Source of the DNA: Streptomyces sp. JHA26
GTDB lineage: Bacteria; Actinomycetota; Actinomycetes; Streptomycetales; Streptomycetaceae
Assembly: GCF_002005565.1 (NCBI RefSeq)
Contig: NZ_BDJC01000065.1
Coordinates: forward strand, 1 to 36,898
Direction of reading: 5' to 3'
DNA: 36,898 nt
Part shown: one piece after another, positions 29,391 to 36,898 of the stretch
How the letters are laid out: each line of letters starts with the position of its first letter
How positions within the stretch are numbered: the first letter of the stretch is position 1
The notes under the pieces: generated by a model
Seen by the model: the letters and a program-made list of their open reading frames with translations, nothing else
What the model was told of the DNA's origin: nothing
The model's database searches: none
Translations under genes and position numbers: made by a program

Positions 29391-30737
29391 ATGAACACAG
29401 CGGACCTTGGGCTGCCGGTGGACGTCCCCTCGACGGCGCTCTTCACGGACCAGTACGAGCTGACCATGCTCCGAGCCGCCCTGAAGGCGGGCACGGCCTC
29501 CCGGCGGAGCGTGTTCGAGGTCTTCACGCGCCGGCTGCCCGACGGGCGCCGCTACGGCGTCGTGGCGGGCACCGGACGGGTGCTGGACGCGGTGGAGAAC
29601 TTCCGCTTCGACGCCGGCGTCCTGCGCTTCCTGCGCGAGCAGGACATCGTCGACGGCGAGACCCTGGACTGGCTCGCCGACTACCGCTTCAGCGGTGACA
29701 TCTGGGGCTACCCGGAGGGCGAGGTGTACTTCCCCGGCTCGCCGATCATGCGGGTCGAGGGGACCTTCGGCGAGTGCGTGCTGCTGGAGACGGTGCTCCT
29801 GTCCATCCTCAACCACGACTCGGCGATCGCCGCCGCCGCCTCCCGCATGGCCTCCGCCGCCGGTGACCGGCCGCTGATCGAGATGGGCGCCCGCCGCACC
29901 CACGAGCTGGCCGCGGTGGCCGCCGCCCGCGCCGCCTACGTCGGCGGCTTCGCGACCACCTCCGACCTGGCCGCCGGCTTCCGCTACAACATCCCCACCG
30001 TCGGCACCTCCGCGCACGCCTTCACCCTGCTCCACGACACCGAGCGCGACGCGTTCCGCGCCCAGGTGGACGCCCTGGGCCGGGACACGACGCTGCTGGT
30101 GGACACCTACGACGTCGCCGAGGCCGTCCGCACGGCGGTGGAGGTGGCCGGGCCCGAGCTGGGCGCCGTGCGCATCGACTCCGGCGACCTGCTGCTGGTC
30201 GCGCACCGGGTGCGGCAGCAGCTGGACGAGCTGGGGGCCACCGAGACGAAGATCGTCGTCACCTCCGACCTGGACGAGTACGCCATCGCCTCGCTGGCGG
30301 CGGCGCCCGTGGACGCGTACGGCGTCGGCACCCAGCTGGTGACCGGTTCCGGGCACCCGACGGCCTCCATGGTCTACAAGCTCGTCGCCCGGGCCGAGTC
30401 CGACGCCGCCGGGGCGCCGCTGGTGCCGGTGGCCAAGAAGTCCAGCGGCGGCAAGACCTCCATCGGCGGCCGCAAGTGGGCCGCCCGCCGCCTGGACGCC
30501 GACGGCTACGCCGAGGCCGAGGTCGTCGGCACCGGTCCGGTCCCCGCCGATCTGGCCGACCGGCAGCTCCTCGTCCGGCTGGTCGAGGGCGGCGAGGTCG
30601 TCGCCCGCGAGCCGCTGGACGTCGCCCGGGACCGGCACGCCGCCGCCCGCGCCGGCCTGCCGCTGTCCGCGACCCAGCTGTCGCGTGGGGAACCCGTCAT
30701 TCCGACGGAGTACCTCCACGGGGGCTCGGGTAGCTAA
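29391..30737 (+). CDS. pncB: Nicotinate phosphoribosyltransferase
   Basis: This 448-residue enzyme converts nicotinate and PRPP to nicotinate mononucleotide in the Preiss-Handler NAD salvage route. Motifs: ALFTDQYELTMLRAA (about 16-30), FTRRLPDGR, GTSAHAF with His209 as the catalytic phosphohistidine, and VRIDSGDLLLVA with the phosphate-binding loop. It is the actinobacterial PncB1 type, like Rv1330c. The ATG at 29391 was chosen because the TACGAT box lies 6 nt upstream; longer upstream frames overlap the operator and promoter. pncA follows 85 nt later, forming a nicotinamide-to-NaMN pair. Confidence 0.96.
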   Translation: MNTADLGLPVDVPSTALFTDQYELTMLRAALKAGTASRRSVFEVFTRRLPDGRRYGVVAGTGRVLDAVENFRFDAGVLRFLREQDIVDGETLDWLADYRFSGDIWGYPEGEVYFPGSPIMRVEGTFGECVLLETVLLSILNHDSAIAAAASRMASAAGDRPLIEMGARRTHELAAVAAARAAYVGGFATTSDLAAGFRYNIPTVGTSAHAFTLLHDTERDAFRAQVDALGRDTTLLVDTYDVAEAVRTAVEVAGPELGAVRIDSGDLLLVAHRVRQQLDELGATETKIVVTSDLDEYAIASLAAAPVDAYGVGTQLVTGSGHPTASMVYKLVARAESDAAGAPLVPVAKKSSGGKTSIGGRKWAARRLDADGYAEAEVVGTGPVPADLADRQLLVRLVEGGEVVAREPLDVARDRHAAARAGLPLSATQLSRGEPVIPTEYLHGGSGS

Positions 30738-30822
30738 TGCTGGTGCGACGCGAAAAGGCCCGCACCGCCCTCGACCGCCCGTCCCTCCTGCCCCGCCGAT
30801 CCCGAGTCGAAGGACACCGCCC

Positions 30823-31410
30823 ATGCGCCGCGCCCTGATCGTCGTAGACGTGCAGAACGACTTCTGCGAGGGAGGCAGCCTCGCGGTGACCGGTGGTGCC
30901 GACGTGGCCGCCGCCATCACCGAGCTGATCGGGCAGGCGCCCGCCGGCTACCGCCACGTCGTGGCCACCCGCGACCACCACATAGCGCCGGGCGGCCACT
31001 TCGCCGACAACCCCGACTACGTCCACTCCTGGCCGGCGCACTGCGTCGCCGGCACGGAGGGCGTGGGCTTCCACCCGAACTTCGCCCCCGCCGTCGCCTC
31101 CGGCGCCATCGACGCCGTCTTCGACAAGGGGGCGTACTCGGCCGCCTACAGCGGCTTCGAGGGCACCGACGAGAACGGCACGACGCTCGCCGACTGGCTG
31201 CGCGCCCGGCAGATCGACGAGGTCGACGTCGTCGGCATCGCCACGGACCACTGCGTCCGGGCCACCGCCCTGGACGCCGCCCGGGAGGGCTTCCGCACGC
31301 AGGTGCTCCTCGACCTGACCGCCGGGGTCGCCCCGGAGACGACCGAGCGGGCGCTGGAGGAGCTGCGGGAGGCGGGCGTGGAGCTGTCGGGCAAGCCCGT
31401 CGTCCAGTAG
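30823..31410 (+). CDS. pncA: Nicotinamidase (PncA family)
   Basis: This 195-residue isochorismatase-fold enzyme hydrolyses nicotinamide to nicotinate. The catalytic triad is visible: Asp9 in VVDVQNDF, Lys102 in FDKGAY and Cys144 in GIATDHCVRATA. Metal ligands Asp51, His53, His59 and His73 are all present, aligning with those of M. tuberculosis PncA. AAGGAC lies upstream of the ATG. The product feeds pncB just upstream, so the two genes are likely co-transcribed. PncA also activates pyrazinamide in mycobacteria. Confidence 0.95.
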   Translation: MRRALIVVDVQNDFCEGGSLAVTGGADVAAAITELIGQAPAGYRHVVATRDHHIAPGGHFADNPDYVHSWPAHCVAGTEGVGFHPNFAPAVASGAIDAVFDKGAYSAAYSGFEGTDENGTTLADWLRARQIDEVDVVGIATDHCVRATALDAAREGFRTQVLLDLTAGVAPETTERALEELREAGVELSGKPVVQ

Positions 31411-31447
31411 GGGCCCGCCGGAGCCGGTCCGGTCCGGACGAGGCCCT

Positions 31448-31771
31448 CTAGGTCTGTGCCGCCGGGCGTCTGAGCAGCGCCCGGATCGGGTGCCACAGTT
31501 CCTGGACGAGGGCGTCGCCCACGGGGGCCGTGCGCCATATGAGGCCGTCGGGGTGGTGCAGGACCGCCGTGATCTCGTCCGGGGTGGGTGGTGCCGCGTT
31601 GCCCCGCAGGTAGACCGCGCGCAGGCCCAGGTTGCGCAGCCTGGTCAGGGCGCGCGCCCGGTTGTGGGCGTGGACGAGTACGCGCACGTCGCCCTCGGCG
31701 GCGGGTCTGGGCAGGTGCAGTGCCACCACCACCGTGCCGTTCGGCAGCTTGCAGAAGCCTCCTGCGGCCAT
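31448..31771 (-). CDS. Conserved hypothetical protein
   Basis: This 107-residue protein has a plain beta-alpha pattern: NGTVVVALHLPRP, DVRVLVHAHNRARALTRLRNLGLRAVYLRGNA, then PTPDEITAVLHHPDGLIWR and a C-terminal helix. No catalytic motif or membrane segment is visible and I do not recognise a named family. The reading frame has good codon bias. The start was taken at the ATG with a GGGGG stretch about 10 nt upstream. It is convergent with pncA (37-nt gap). Confidence 0.68.
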   Translation of the reverse strand: MAAGGFCKLPNGTVVVALHLPRPAAEGDVRVLVHAHNRARALTRLRNLGLRAVYLRGNAAPPTPDEITAVLHHPDGLIWRTAPVGDALVQELWHPIRALLRRPAAQT

Positions 31772-31844
31772 GCGGTCATACCCCCGTGTCGATCGGTGCG
31801 GGTTCCGGTGTCAATAAGCGAGCCACAGGACGCACCTAAACACG

Positions 31845-31880
31845 GATCGGCGGCGACCCGCCAGGGGGTCGCCGCCGATC
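31845..31880 (-). terminator. Terminator of the M6 protease gene
   Basis: Perfect 15-bp stem GATCGGCGGCGACCC / GGGTCGCCGCCGATC with a 6-nt loop, about 26 bp past the protease stop. Confidence 0.85.
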
Positions 31881-31905
31881 ATGCTCTGACCTGCACAGAT
31901 GCTAT

Positions 31906-34257
31906 TTACCTACCTGCGGGGCCGACCTCGAGCTCGATCGTCGAGCCGTTCTTGGCCTCCTTGAGGATCTTGATCTGCGTATTGGTGTCAGTGATCTTGA
32001 CACCGCCGGTCGGGTTCGCCGGGTCGTAGTAGGTGTTCTTGCGGTCGTTGAAGACCGAGACGCCCTTCGAGCCCGGGAAGTACTTCGCCACGTCCGCCTT
32101 GTGCAGCGTGATGGCGTCCGTGCGGTACAGGCTGAACGGCGAGTCGTACGCCTGGATGCGGTTGCGCAGCAGGGTGCCGTCCTTCCACGTCATCGCCTTC
32201 GGGTGCGAGTCGACCGGCAGGACCAGGCCGGTGCCCGGGTGCTGGCTGGTGTTGTTGTCCGCCTGGGAGGTGTCCCACTTCCAGATCAGCAGGCCGTTCT
32301 GGTACGGGTAGTGCTCCACCCAGTCCGGACGGTCCGTGAAGCCGAAGTTGTACGGACCGACCTGCAGCGTCTTGTCGTACGACACGTACTGCCGGTTCTC
32401 GGCGATGTAGTACTGCGCGTAGTCCTTGGTGAAGGACGCGCCCTGCCGGGTGAAGCCGTTCGCGGTCCACGCGGCGTCCGCGGTCTCGGCGTCGTCGGAG
32501 AAGAGCACCGCACCGTCGGCCGTGACCGTGATCTCGTCGGCGGTGAAGCCCTTCATGGCCAGGCCGCCGTCGGTCTGGTAGCGGAAGCGCAGGTCGATCT
32601 TCTTGCCGGCGTACGCGTCCAGCGGGTAGACGAGCTTGCCGTAGGCGTCGACGGAGGCGCTCAGGGCCGGCTTGTCGCTGCCGTCGCGCTCGATCGGCCG
32701 GCCGTCGAACGTGCCGTCCAGGGCCGTCCAGTTGGCGCCGCCGTCGGTGGACACCTCGGCGTAGAGGTAGTCGTAGTTCGCCTCGATGTCGTACCAGGCG
32801 TCGAGGGTGAGGGCGGCCGACGTCTTGCCGGTGAGGTCGACGCTGCGGGTCAGCGTGTTCTTCAGGTCGTCACCGCTGCCGCTCCACCACTGGGTCTGGC
32901 CCTGGGCGGGGGGAACGATCTCGGTGGTGACCTTCTTCTTCGGCAGCTCGACGACCAGGCCCTGCTTGTGCTTGGTGTTGTACTCGGCCAGGCCCAGCTT
33001 GTGCCAGGAGTTGACGCCCGCCTTGGCGGTGTCGTAGTTCAGCCACCCGAGCTGGAGCTTGTCCCAGGCGTTCATGTCGCCGGGCAGGTCGCCGATCTCG
33101 TTGCGGCCGGTGCCGAGCCAGGAACCGGACGACATCAGCGTCCAGAAGCCGGTGGAGTTGTCGCCGCCGTTGGTGTCGTAGAGGTCCGGCAGACCGAGGT
33201 CGTGGCCGTACTCGTGGGCGAAGACGCCGAGTCCGCCGTTCTCCGGCTGGATGGTGTAGTCGCCGACCCAGATGCCGGTGGAGCCGATCTGCGCGCCGCC
33301 GAGCCTGTTGTCGGCCGGGCCGGTGGCGCCGGCGTCGGTGCCGAAGGCGTACCAGCGGTGGGCCCAGATCGCGTCGGTGCCCTGGGCGCCGCCGCCCGCG
33401 GACTCGTCCGCGCCGGCGTGCACGATCTGGAAGTGGTCGATGTAGCCGTCGGGCTCGTTGAAGTCGCCGTCGCCGTCGAAGTCGTAGCGGTCCCACTCGT
33501 CGAAGCGGGCCACGTCGGCCTTGATCTGGGCGTCGGTGCGGCCGGCCGCCTTCTGCTGGGCGACCCAGGCGTTCAGGCCGTCGCTGACGACGTTCCACAC
33601 GCTCGGGCAGTTGGTGTCGCCGCAGGCGTTGTTGCCGTAACGGGCCTCGTTGTAGGGGACCTTGACCCAGTCGGAGACCTCGCCGTCGACCGAGTAGCGG
33701 CCCGAGGACTGCTTCTCGTAGTACGTCTTGACGGAGTTGACGCCCTTGCCGGAACCGAAGTACAGGTCCTGGTAGTGCTGCTGGTCGTAGTCCTCCTGCC
33801 AGGCCGTGGAGTTGTCCTTCTTGCGGTTCGGCTTGGCTATCTGGTTGTGCAGCGGGCCGGCCTCGCCGCCGTAGCGGCTGTCGACCTTGTCGCCGAACTC
33901 GACCAGGATGGTGAAGATCTTGTCGGTCTTCTCCCGGCCCAGCTCGACGTACTTGGCGTCGCCCTTCTTGCTCTTGAGCTGGACGACGTTGGAGCCGTCC
34001 TTCTTCTTCACCGAGGCCTTGCCGGCGATGACCTGGTTCAGCGCCTCCTGGCGCTGGGCCTCCTGGGTCTTGCTGAGGGGGCCGTCGAGGTCGTGCGAGT
34101 CCATACCCTTGGCCGGGTGCGGGTCGTGGCCCTCCGCGGCCGCCGGGCGGACGGGCACGTCCGCGTACGCCACGGTGGCGGTGGAGAGCGTGGCGCCCGC
34201 AGCGGCGAGCGCGACGGCGGTGGCCGCCGTTCTGAACGTCCAGGATCTACTGGTCAC
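31906..34257 (-). CDS. Secreted M6-family metalloprotease (immune inhibitor A-like)
   Basis: This 783-residue extracellular zinc protease has a Sec signal peptide (residues 1-32, predicted cut after AYA) and a propeptide-like region up to about 110. The M6 catalytic domain has H348-E-Y-G-H352-DLGLPD358 (zinc ligands and catalytic Glu) and a Ca-binding-like DGDGDFNEPDG (261-271). The C-terminal half contains a MAM/CBM-like beta domain (about 490-650) with Asp/Ser/Gly-rich turns. Immune inhibitor A proteases degrade host or environmental proteins. GGAGG is 7 nt before the GTG start at 34257; the earlier in-frame Met lacks a leader. It is a single-gene unit. Confidence 0.93.
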   Translation of the reverse strand: MTSRSWTFRTAATAVALAAAGATLSTATVAYADVPVRPAAAEGHDPHPAKGMDSHDLDGPLSKTQEAQRQEALNQVIAGKASVKKKDGSNVVQLKSKKGDAKYVELGREKTDKIFTILVEFGDKVDSRYGGEAGPLHNQIAKPNRKKDNSTAWQEDYDQQHYQDLYFGSGKGVNSVKTYYEKQSSGRYSVDGEVSDWVKVPYNEARYGNNACGDTNCPSVWNVVSDGLNAWVAQQKAAGRTDAQIKADVARFDEWDRYDFDGDGDFNEPDGYIDHFQIVHAGADESAGGGAQGTDAIWAHRWYAFGTDAGATGPADNRLGGAQIGSTGIWVGDYTIQPENGGLGVFAHEYGHDLGLPDLYDTNGGDNSTGFWTLMSSGSWLGTGRNEIGDLPGDMNAWDKLQLGWLNYDTAKAGVNSWHKLGLAEYNTKHKQGLVVELPKKKVTTEIVPPAQGQTQWWSGSGDDLKNTLTRSVDLTGKTSAALTLDAWYDIEANYDYLYAEVSTDGGANWTALDGTFDGRPIERDGSDKPALSASVDAYGKLVYPLDAYAGKKIDLRFRYQTDGGLAMKGFTADEITVTADGAVLFSDDAETADAAWTANGFTRQGASFTKDYAQYYIAENRQYVSYDKTLQVGPYNFGFTDRPDWVEHYPYQNGLLIWKWDTSQADNNTSQHPGTGLVLPVDSHPKAMTWKDGTLLRNRIQAYDSPFSLYRTDAITLHKADVAKYFPGSKGVSVFNDRKNTYYDPANPTGGVKITDTNTQIKILKEAKNGSTIELEVGPAGR

Positions 34258-34661
34258 TTGAGTTCCTCCCCCGCGTGCACGTGCGCGGATCGGGGGACCA
34301 AAACATGGCAAAGTCCGCGCACACGTGATCAACGCGTGTAGTCAAGTGACGACATTTGACTAGAGGTTCGCGCGAAAAGACAGACCTTGACTTGAGCAGA
34401 TCAAGTGCACTATGCGGAGTCGCGGTCCGCTTTACGGACACCGGCCGCGGCCCGCCGCCCCGCCGCCCCGTGGGACGGGCCACGTGCCCGGCACCATGAA
34501 TCCGTGCGCCCCCCGTGCATCTGCCCTGTCGGCCAGGTCACGCTTACTGTTTGTTCCACTCGGGCACACAGCCCGTTAGAGTCGCTTGGCGGAACGCCCG
34601 GGATCGGCGGAAAGCCAGGCCGACGACCGGCCTTACCCACAGATCGCCTTCCGAGGACACG
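34258..34661. promoter_or_regulatory. Protease upstream region with inverted-repeat array
   Basis: 404 bp without a gene between the divergent protease and the small membrane protein. It contains TAGTCAA-N10-TTGACTA (34339-34362) and ACTTGA-N5-TCAAGT (34390-34406), plus further TCAAG/CTTGA copies. A plus-strand TTGACT-N17-TATGCG pair is at 34388-34416. A TAGAGT box (34577-34582) may be the -10 for the plus-strand gene. Tight operator control of the protease is plausible. Confidence 0.5.
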
Positions 34662-34946
34662 ATGGCCATGCCCCGTCCGACTGCCGCTCAGTTCGCCTAC
34701 GGTTCGTGCACCGTGATCTTCTCGACGCTCGCCATGCTGCTGCTGTCGGGGACGAGTTCGGGTCCGGGAGTCGCGGTCGTCGCCGTCGCCGCCCTCGCCC
34801 TCGGGTTGCTGGTCGCCCTGAAGGTCCCGCAGCCGAGGACCCGCCCGGTGGCCGCCGTGCGGCCCGCCGCGACCGGGGAACCGGCGCCGGCCGCGTCCCG
34901 GGTCCACGCGGGGGCCGGCGAGTCGGTGCGGGGCCGGGCCGCCTGA
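34662..34946 (+). CDS. Small membrane protein
   Basis: This 94-residue protein has two hydrophobic segments (about 11-31 and 36-54), the second ending in ALKVPQP. An Ala/Pro/Arg-rich hydrophilic tail follows, ending ESVRGRAA. GAGGA lies 5 nt before the ATG; a second ATG two codons downstream is possible. I recognise no family beyond a Streptomyces-type small membrane protein. It is divergent from the protease and convergent with the RDD gene. Confidence 0.68.
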   Translation: MAMPRPTAAQFAYGSCTVIFSTLAMLLLSGTSSGPGVAVVAVAALALGLLVALKVPQPRTRPVAAVRPAATGEPAPAASRVHAGAGESVRGRAA

Positions 34947-34964
34947 CCGCGGGCCCGGCGGCCC

Positions 34965-35651
34965 TCAACGGGTGGTGACCACCACCGTCTTGGCCGCCTT
35001 GTCGTGCAGGCCCTGCTTGTAGGGCTTGTCGAAGAAGCTCCAGCCGCCCGCGATGATCGTCCACACGCAGGCGCAGCAGAACGCGAACGGGATCCACAGC
35101 ACCAGGGCCCGGATCAGCGAGGTCTGCACCGAGGGCGTGGCGCCGTTCTCCAGGTCGGCCACCCGCATGCCGAGCCACTTCTTGCCCAGGGTCTGGCCGG
35201 TGCGGGCGGTCAGGTAGGTGTCGTAGGCGATGTAGAGCACGGCGGCGATCAGGGACTGCCCGAAGGACTTGCCGACCTCGACCTGGTCGCCGTCGACCTG
35301 GTACTCCTGGACGTTGAACGCCCAGCTGAGCAGCCAGACCACGATGCCCACGAGGATCATGTCGATGATGCGGGCGAGCGTGCGCCGGCCGCTGTCCGCG
35401 AGCGGCGGCATGCCGGCCAGCGGGTCGGTGGGGTAGGAACCGCCGCCGTAGGGGTCACCGCCGTAGGGCCCGCCGCCGTACGGTCCGCCGCCGTAGGGGC
35501 CTCCCCCGCCGGGGGGCGGGGGTTCGCCGCCCCCGTACGGCGGCGGGTTGTCGTACGGGGAGCCCGCGCCGCCCGGGGACGGGGGAGGCTTCCTCAACGG
35601 GTCGTCCTCGGGCGGCTGCCCGCCGGGGCCGTGGGGCGGTTCGCTGCTCAT
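34965..35651 (-). CDS. RDD-family membrane protein with YGGGP repeats
   Basis: This 228-residue protein has a Pro/Gly-rich N-terminus of about 85 residues containing PYGGGPYGGGPYGG-type repeats, followed by an RDD domain with three transmembrane segments. The first (RTLARIIDMILVGIVVWLLSW) carries the Arg and Asp that name the family. GQTLGKKWLGMRV is the conserved loop and a KQGLHDKAAKTVVV ending is typical. RDD proteins are small membrane transporters or assembly factors of unclear function; no substrate can be assigned. It is followed on the same strand by a second RDD gene upstream. Confidence 0.86.
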   Translation of the reverse strand: MSSEPPHGPGGQPPEDDPLRKPPPSPGGAGSPYDNPPPYGGGEPPPPGGGGPYGGGPYGGGPYGGDPYGGGSYPTDPLAGMPPLADSGRRTLARIIDMILVGIVVWLLSWAFNVQEYQVDGDQVEVGKSFGQSLIAAVLYIAYDTYLTARTGQTLGKKWLGMRVADLENGATPSVQTSLIRALVLWIPFAFCCACVWTIIAGGWSFFDKPYKQGLHDKAAKTVVVTTR

Positions 35652-35762
35652 GGCCCGAGTCGACCGCGAACCCCCCGGTGGCGCATCCGGCGAGCGGCCG
35701 TCCGGAGTACGCCCTGACCTGGGGACTCCGCCATCGGGGGCGGGGCCGCGGCCGTCCCCGTC

Positions 35763-36898
35763 TCAGCCCGCGACGAACGTGCCGGCCGCCTTGTCGTGCC
35801 AGCACTGGTGCCAGGGGCGGTCGAACAGGCACCACGCGACGCCGACGACTCCGACCACCAGGAGGCCGGGGACGCTGTAGACCAGCCAGCGGCGCAGCGC
35901 GGCGCCGAAGGACGGAGGCTCGTGGGCCTCGATGTCCCGCACCTCCAGGCCCAGCAGCCTCTTGCCCAGGGTGCGGCCCCACCTGGCGGTGGGCAGCGCC
36001 TCGTAGACGACGCCGAAGAGCAGCAGGACGGCCAGCACGATGCCCAGGTACGTGCCGGTCGTGCCGTCGAGCAGCCAGACGGTGACGGTCTCGCCGGAGA
36101 GCTTGGCCGCGTCGATCTTGTCGTTGACGTGGTCGATCGCCCTGCCGCCGAGGGGCACGGCGGCCACGGCGGTGACGCCCGCCAGGACGACGGTGTCGAT
36201 CAGCCGGGCGGCCAGCCGCTTGCCGAGCCCGGCGGGGCGGGCCGCGGCCTGGCGGCGGGCGGCGGCCTGGAAGACGTCGTCGACGGGCGGCTTCCAGGGC
36301 GCGACGGGCTGCTCGTCCCCGCCCGCCCCGGCGAGCCGGTGCACCTGCTGCGCCCAGGAGGCCTGTCCGCCGCCGGGGCCGACGGCGACCGGGGTCGGGG
36401 CGGCGGGCTGGGGCTGGACGGGTTGGGGCTGGACGGGCTGGGGCTGGACGGGCTGGGGCTGGGGTGCGGCGGTCTGCCGGGGGACGGCGGGACCGGCCGC
36501 CGGGCCGCCGATCTGCTGCGGGCCGGAGGGCGCCGTCGGGACGGTCGCGGGAGCCGGCTGGGGACCCGTCGCGCCCCGGCCGGAGGCCCCGGCGGTGAAG
36601 CCGGGGCCGCCCGTGGCGGGTGAGGCGCCGGCGTCCGGGGCGCCGGACTCCGGCGTCCCCTCCTGCCGCGCCGCGCGCGGGGGGACCGCGCGGAAGGTGA
36701 TGGTGCCCTCGTCGGCCGCGGAACCGTCGGCGGCCGGTGCCGTCTGCGGTCCGGCCGTCGGACGGCGGAAGACGAAGGTGCTGCCGACTTCGCCCTCGGC
36801 GGGCGCGGACGCGGCACCGGGGGCGGCGTCCCGGCCGGCCGGGGAACCCCCCGTGCGCCGGTCCGGCGTCGGCCGCACCGCCCGGCCCGGTGTGTCCC
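35763..36898 (-). CDS. RDD-family membrane protein, 5' end runs off the window
   Basis: This RDD protein has a long Pro/Ala/Gln-rich N-terminal region with a PQPVQ repeat (about 36404-36465) before the RDD domain: RLAARLIDTVVLAGVTAVAAVPLGG, GRTLGKRLLGLEV and DRPWHQCWHDKAAGTFV. The frame stays open to the right edge with no stop. The only visible start, a GTG at 36876-36878, has no ribosome-binding site, so the true start probably lies beyond the window. Many relatives begin with a DUF2510-type domain. It lies directly upstream of the smaller RDD gene. Confidence 0.82.
   Translation of the reverse strand, partial: DTPGRAVRPTPDRRTGGSPAGRDAAPGAASAPAEGEVGSTFVFRRPTAGPQTAPAADGSAADEGTITFRAVPPRAARQEGTPESGAPDAGASPATGGPGFTAGASGRGATGPQPAPATVPTAPSGPQQIGGPAAGPAVPRQTAAPQPQPVQPQPVQPQPVQPQPAAPTPVAVGPGGGQASWAQQVHRLAGAGGDEQPVAPWKPPVDDVFQAAARRQAAARPAGLGKRLAARLIDTVVLAGVTAVAAVPLGGRAIDHVNDKIDAAKLSGETVTVWLLDGTTGTYLGIVLAVLLLFGVVYEALPTARWGRTLGKRLLGLEVRDIEAHEPPSFGAALRRWLVYSVPGLLVVGVVGVAWCLFDRPWHQCWHDKAAGTFVAG
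36404..36465. repeat. 15-bp tandem repeat encoding PQPVQ
   Basis: About four copies of a 15-bp unit (core GGGCTGGGGCTGGAC) that encode repeated Pro-Gln-Pro-Val-Gln within the RDD protein's N-terminal region. Confidence 0.75.

Overview
This window is chromosomal DNA of a Streptomyces species or a very close relative. The evidence is the very high G+C content with strong third-position G/C bias, a conservon (cvnA-D) operon ending in a CYP157/CYP154 pair, DasR operators (dre) at N-acetylglucosamine PTS genes, ATGA start/stop overlaps, several apparently leaderless genes, and Streptomyces-typical small families (DUF1707, DUF3618, RDD, DUF2017).

Layout: 1-4.0 kb is the end of a conservon operon: sensor-kinase tail, roadblock protein, DUF742 protein, Ras-like GTPase, then two cytochrome P450s, closed by a strong terminator. 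4.0-11.0 kb holds accessory and envelope genes: AhpD-like protein, VOC protein, MFS transporter, DUF445 membrane protein, SGNH hydrolase and a DUF1707/LiaF-like protein. At 11.1-11.5 kb is an in-frame scar in which the start of an ABC-2 permease is joined to the last residues of an ABC ATPase. 11.7-15.9 kb carries a class A penicillin-binding protein, a Gdx/SugE guanidinium-type exporter, a stand-alone GroES-like protein, a DUF3618 protein and a Bcp peroxiredoxin. 16.07-17.68 kb is a compact cassette of two overlapping HNH-nuclease genes followed 9 nt later by a class I tRNA with anticodon UAG, then a terminator.

17.7-30.7 kb matches, in gene order, the Mycobacterium tuberculosis block Rv1341-Rv1330c (rdgB, rph, Rv1339-type metallo-hydrolase, cysM, cysO, mec, DUF2017, clpS, pncB). 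Insertions interrupt it: the DasR-controlled PTS genes nagF/nagE1/nagE2, a membrane-tethered PemK/MazF-like protein and an amino-acid permease. mec, cysO and cysM form the CysO-thiocarboxylate route to cysteine. A previously unlisted 31-residue leader peptide ending in -AIC precedes cysO-cysM and suggests cysteine-responsive attenuation. pncB and pncA (NAD salvage) follow on the plus strand, with a perfect palindrome over the pncB promoter.

31.4-36.9 kb contains a small conserved protein, a large secreted M6 (immune-inhibitor-A-type) metalloprotease with an inverted-repeat-rich upstream region, a small membrane protein and two RDD membrane proteins, the second running off the right edge.

The most unusual items are the HNH-HNH-tRNA cassette, the ABC permease/ATPase fusion scar, and the cysteine leader peptide paired with a CysO that carries two residues after its Gly-Gly end.
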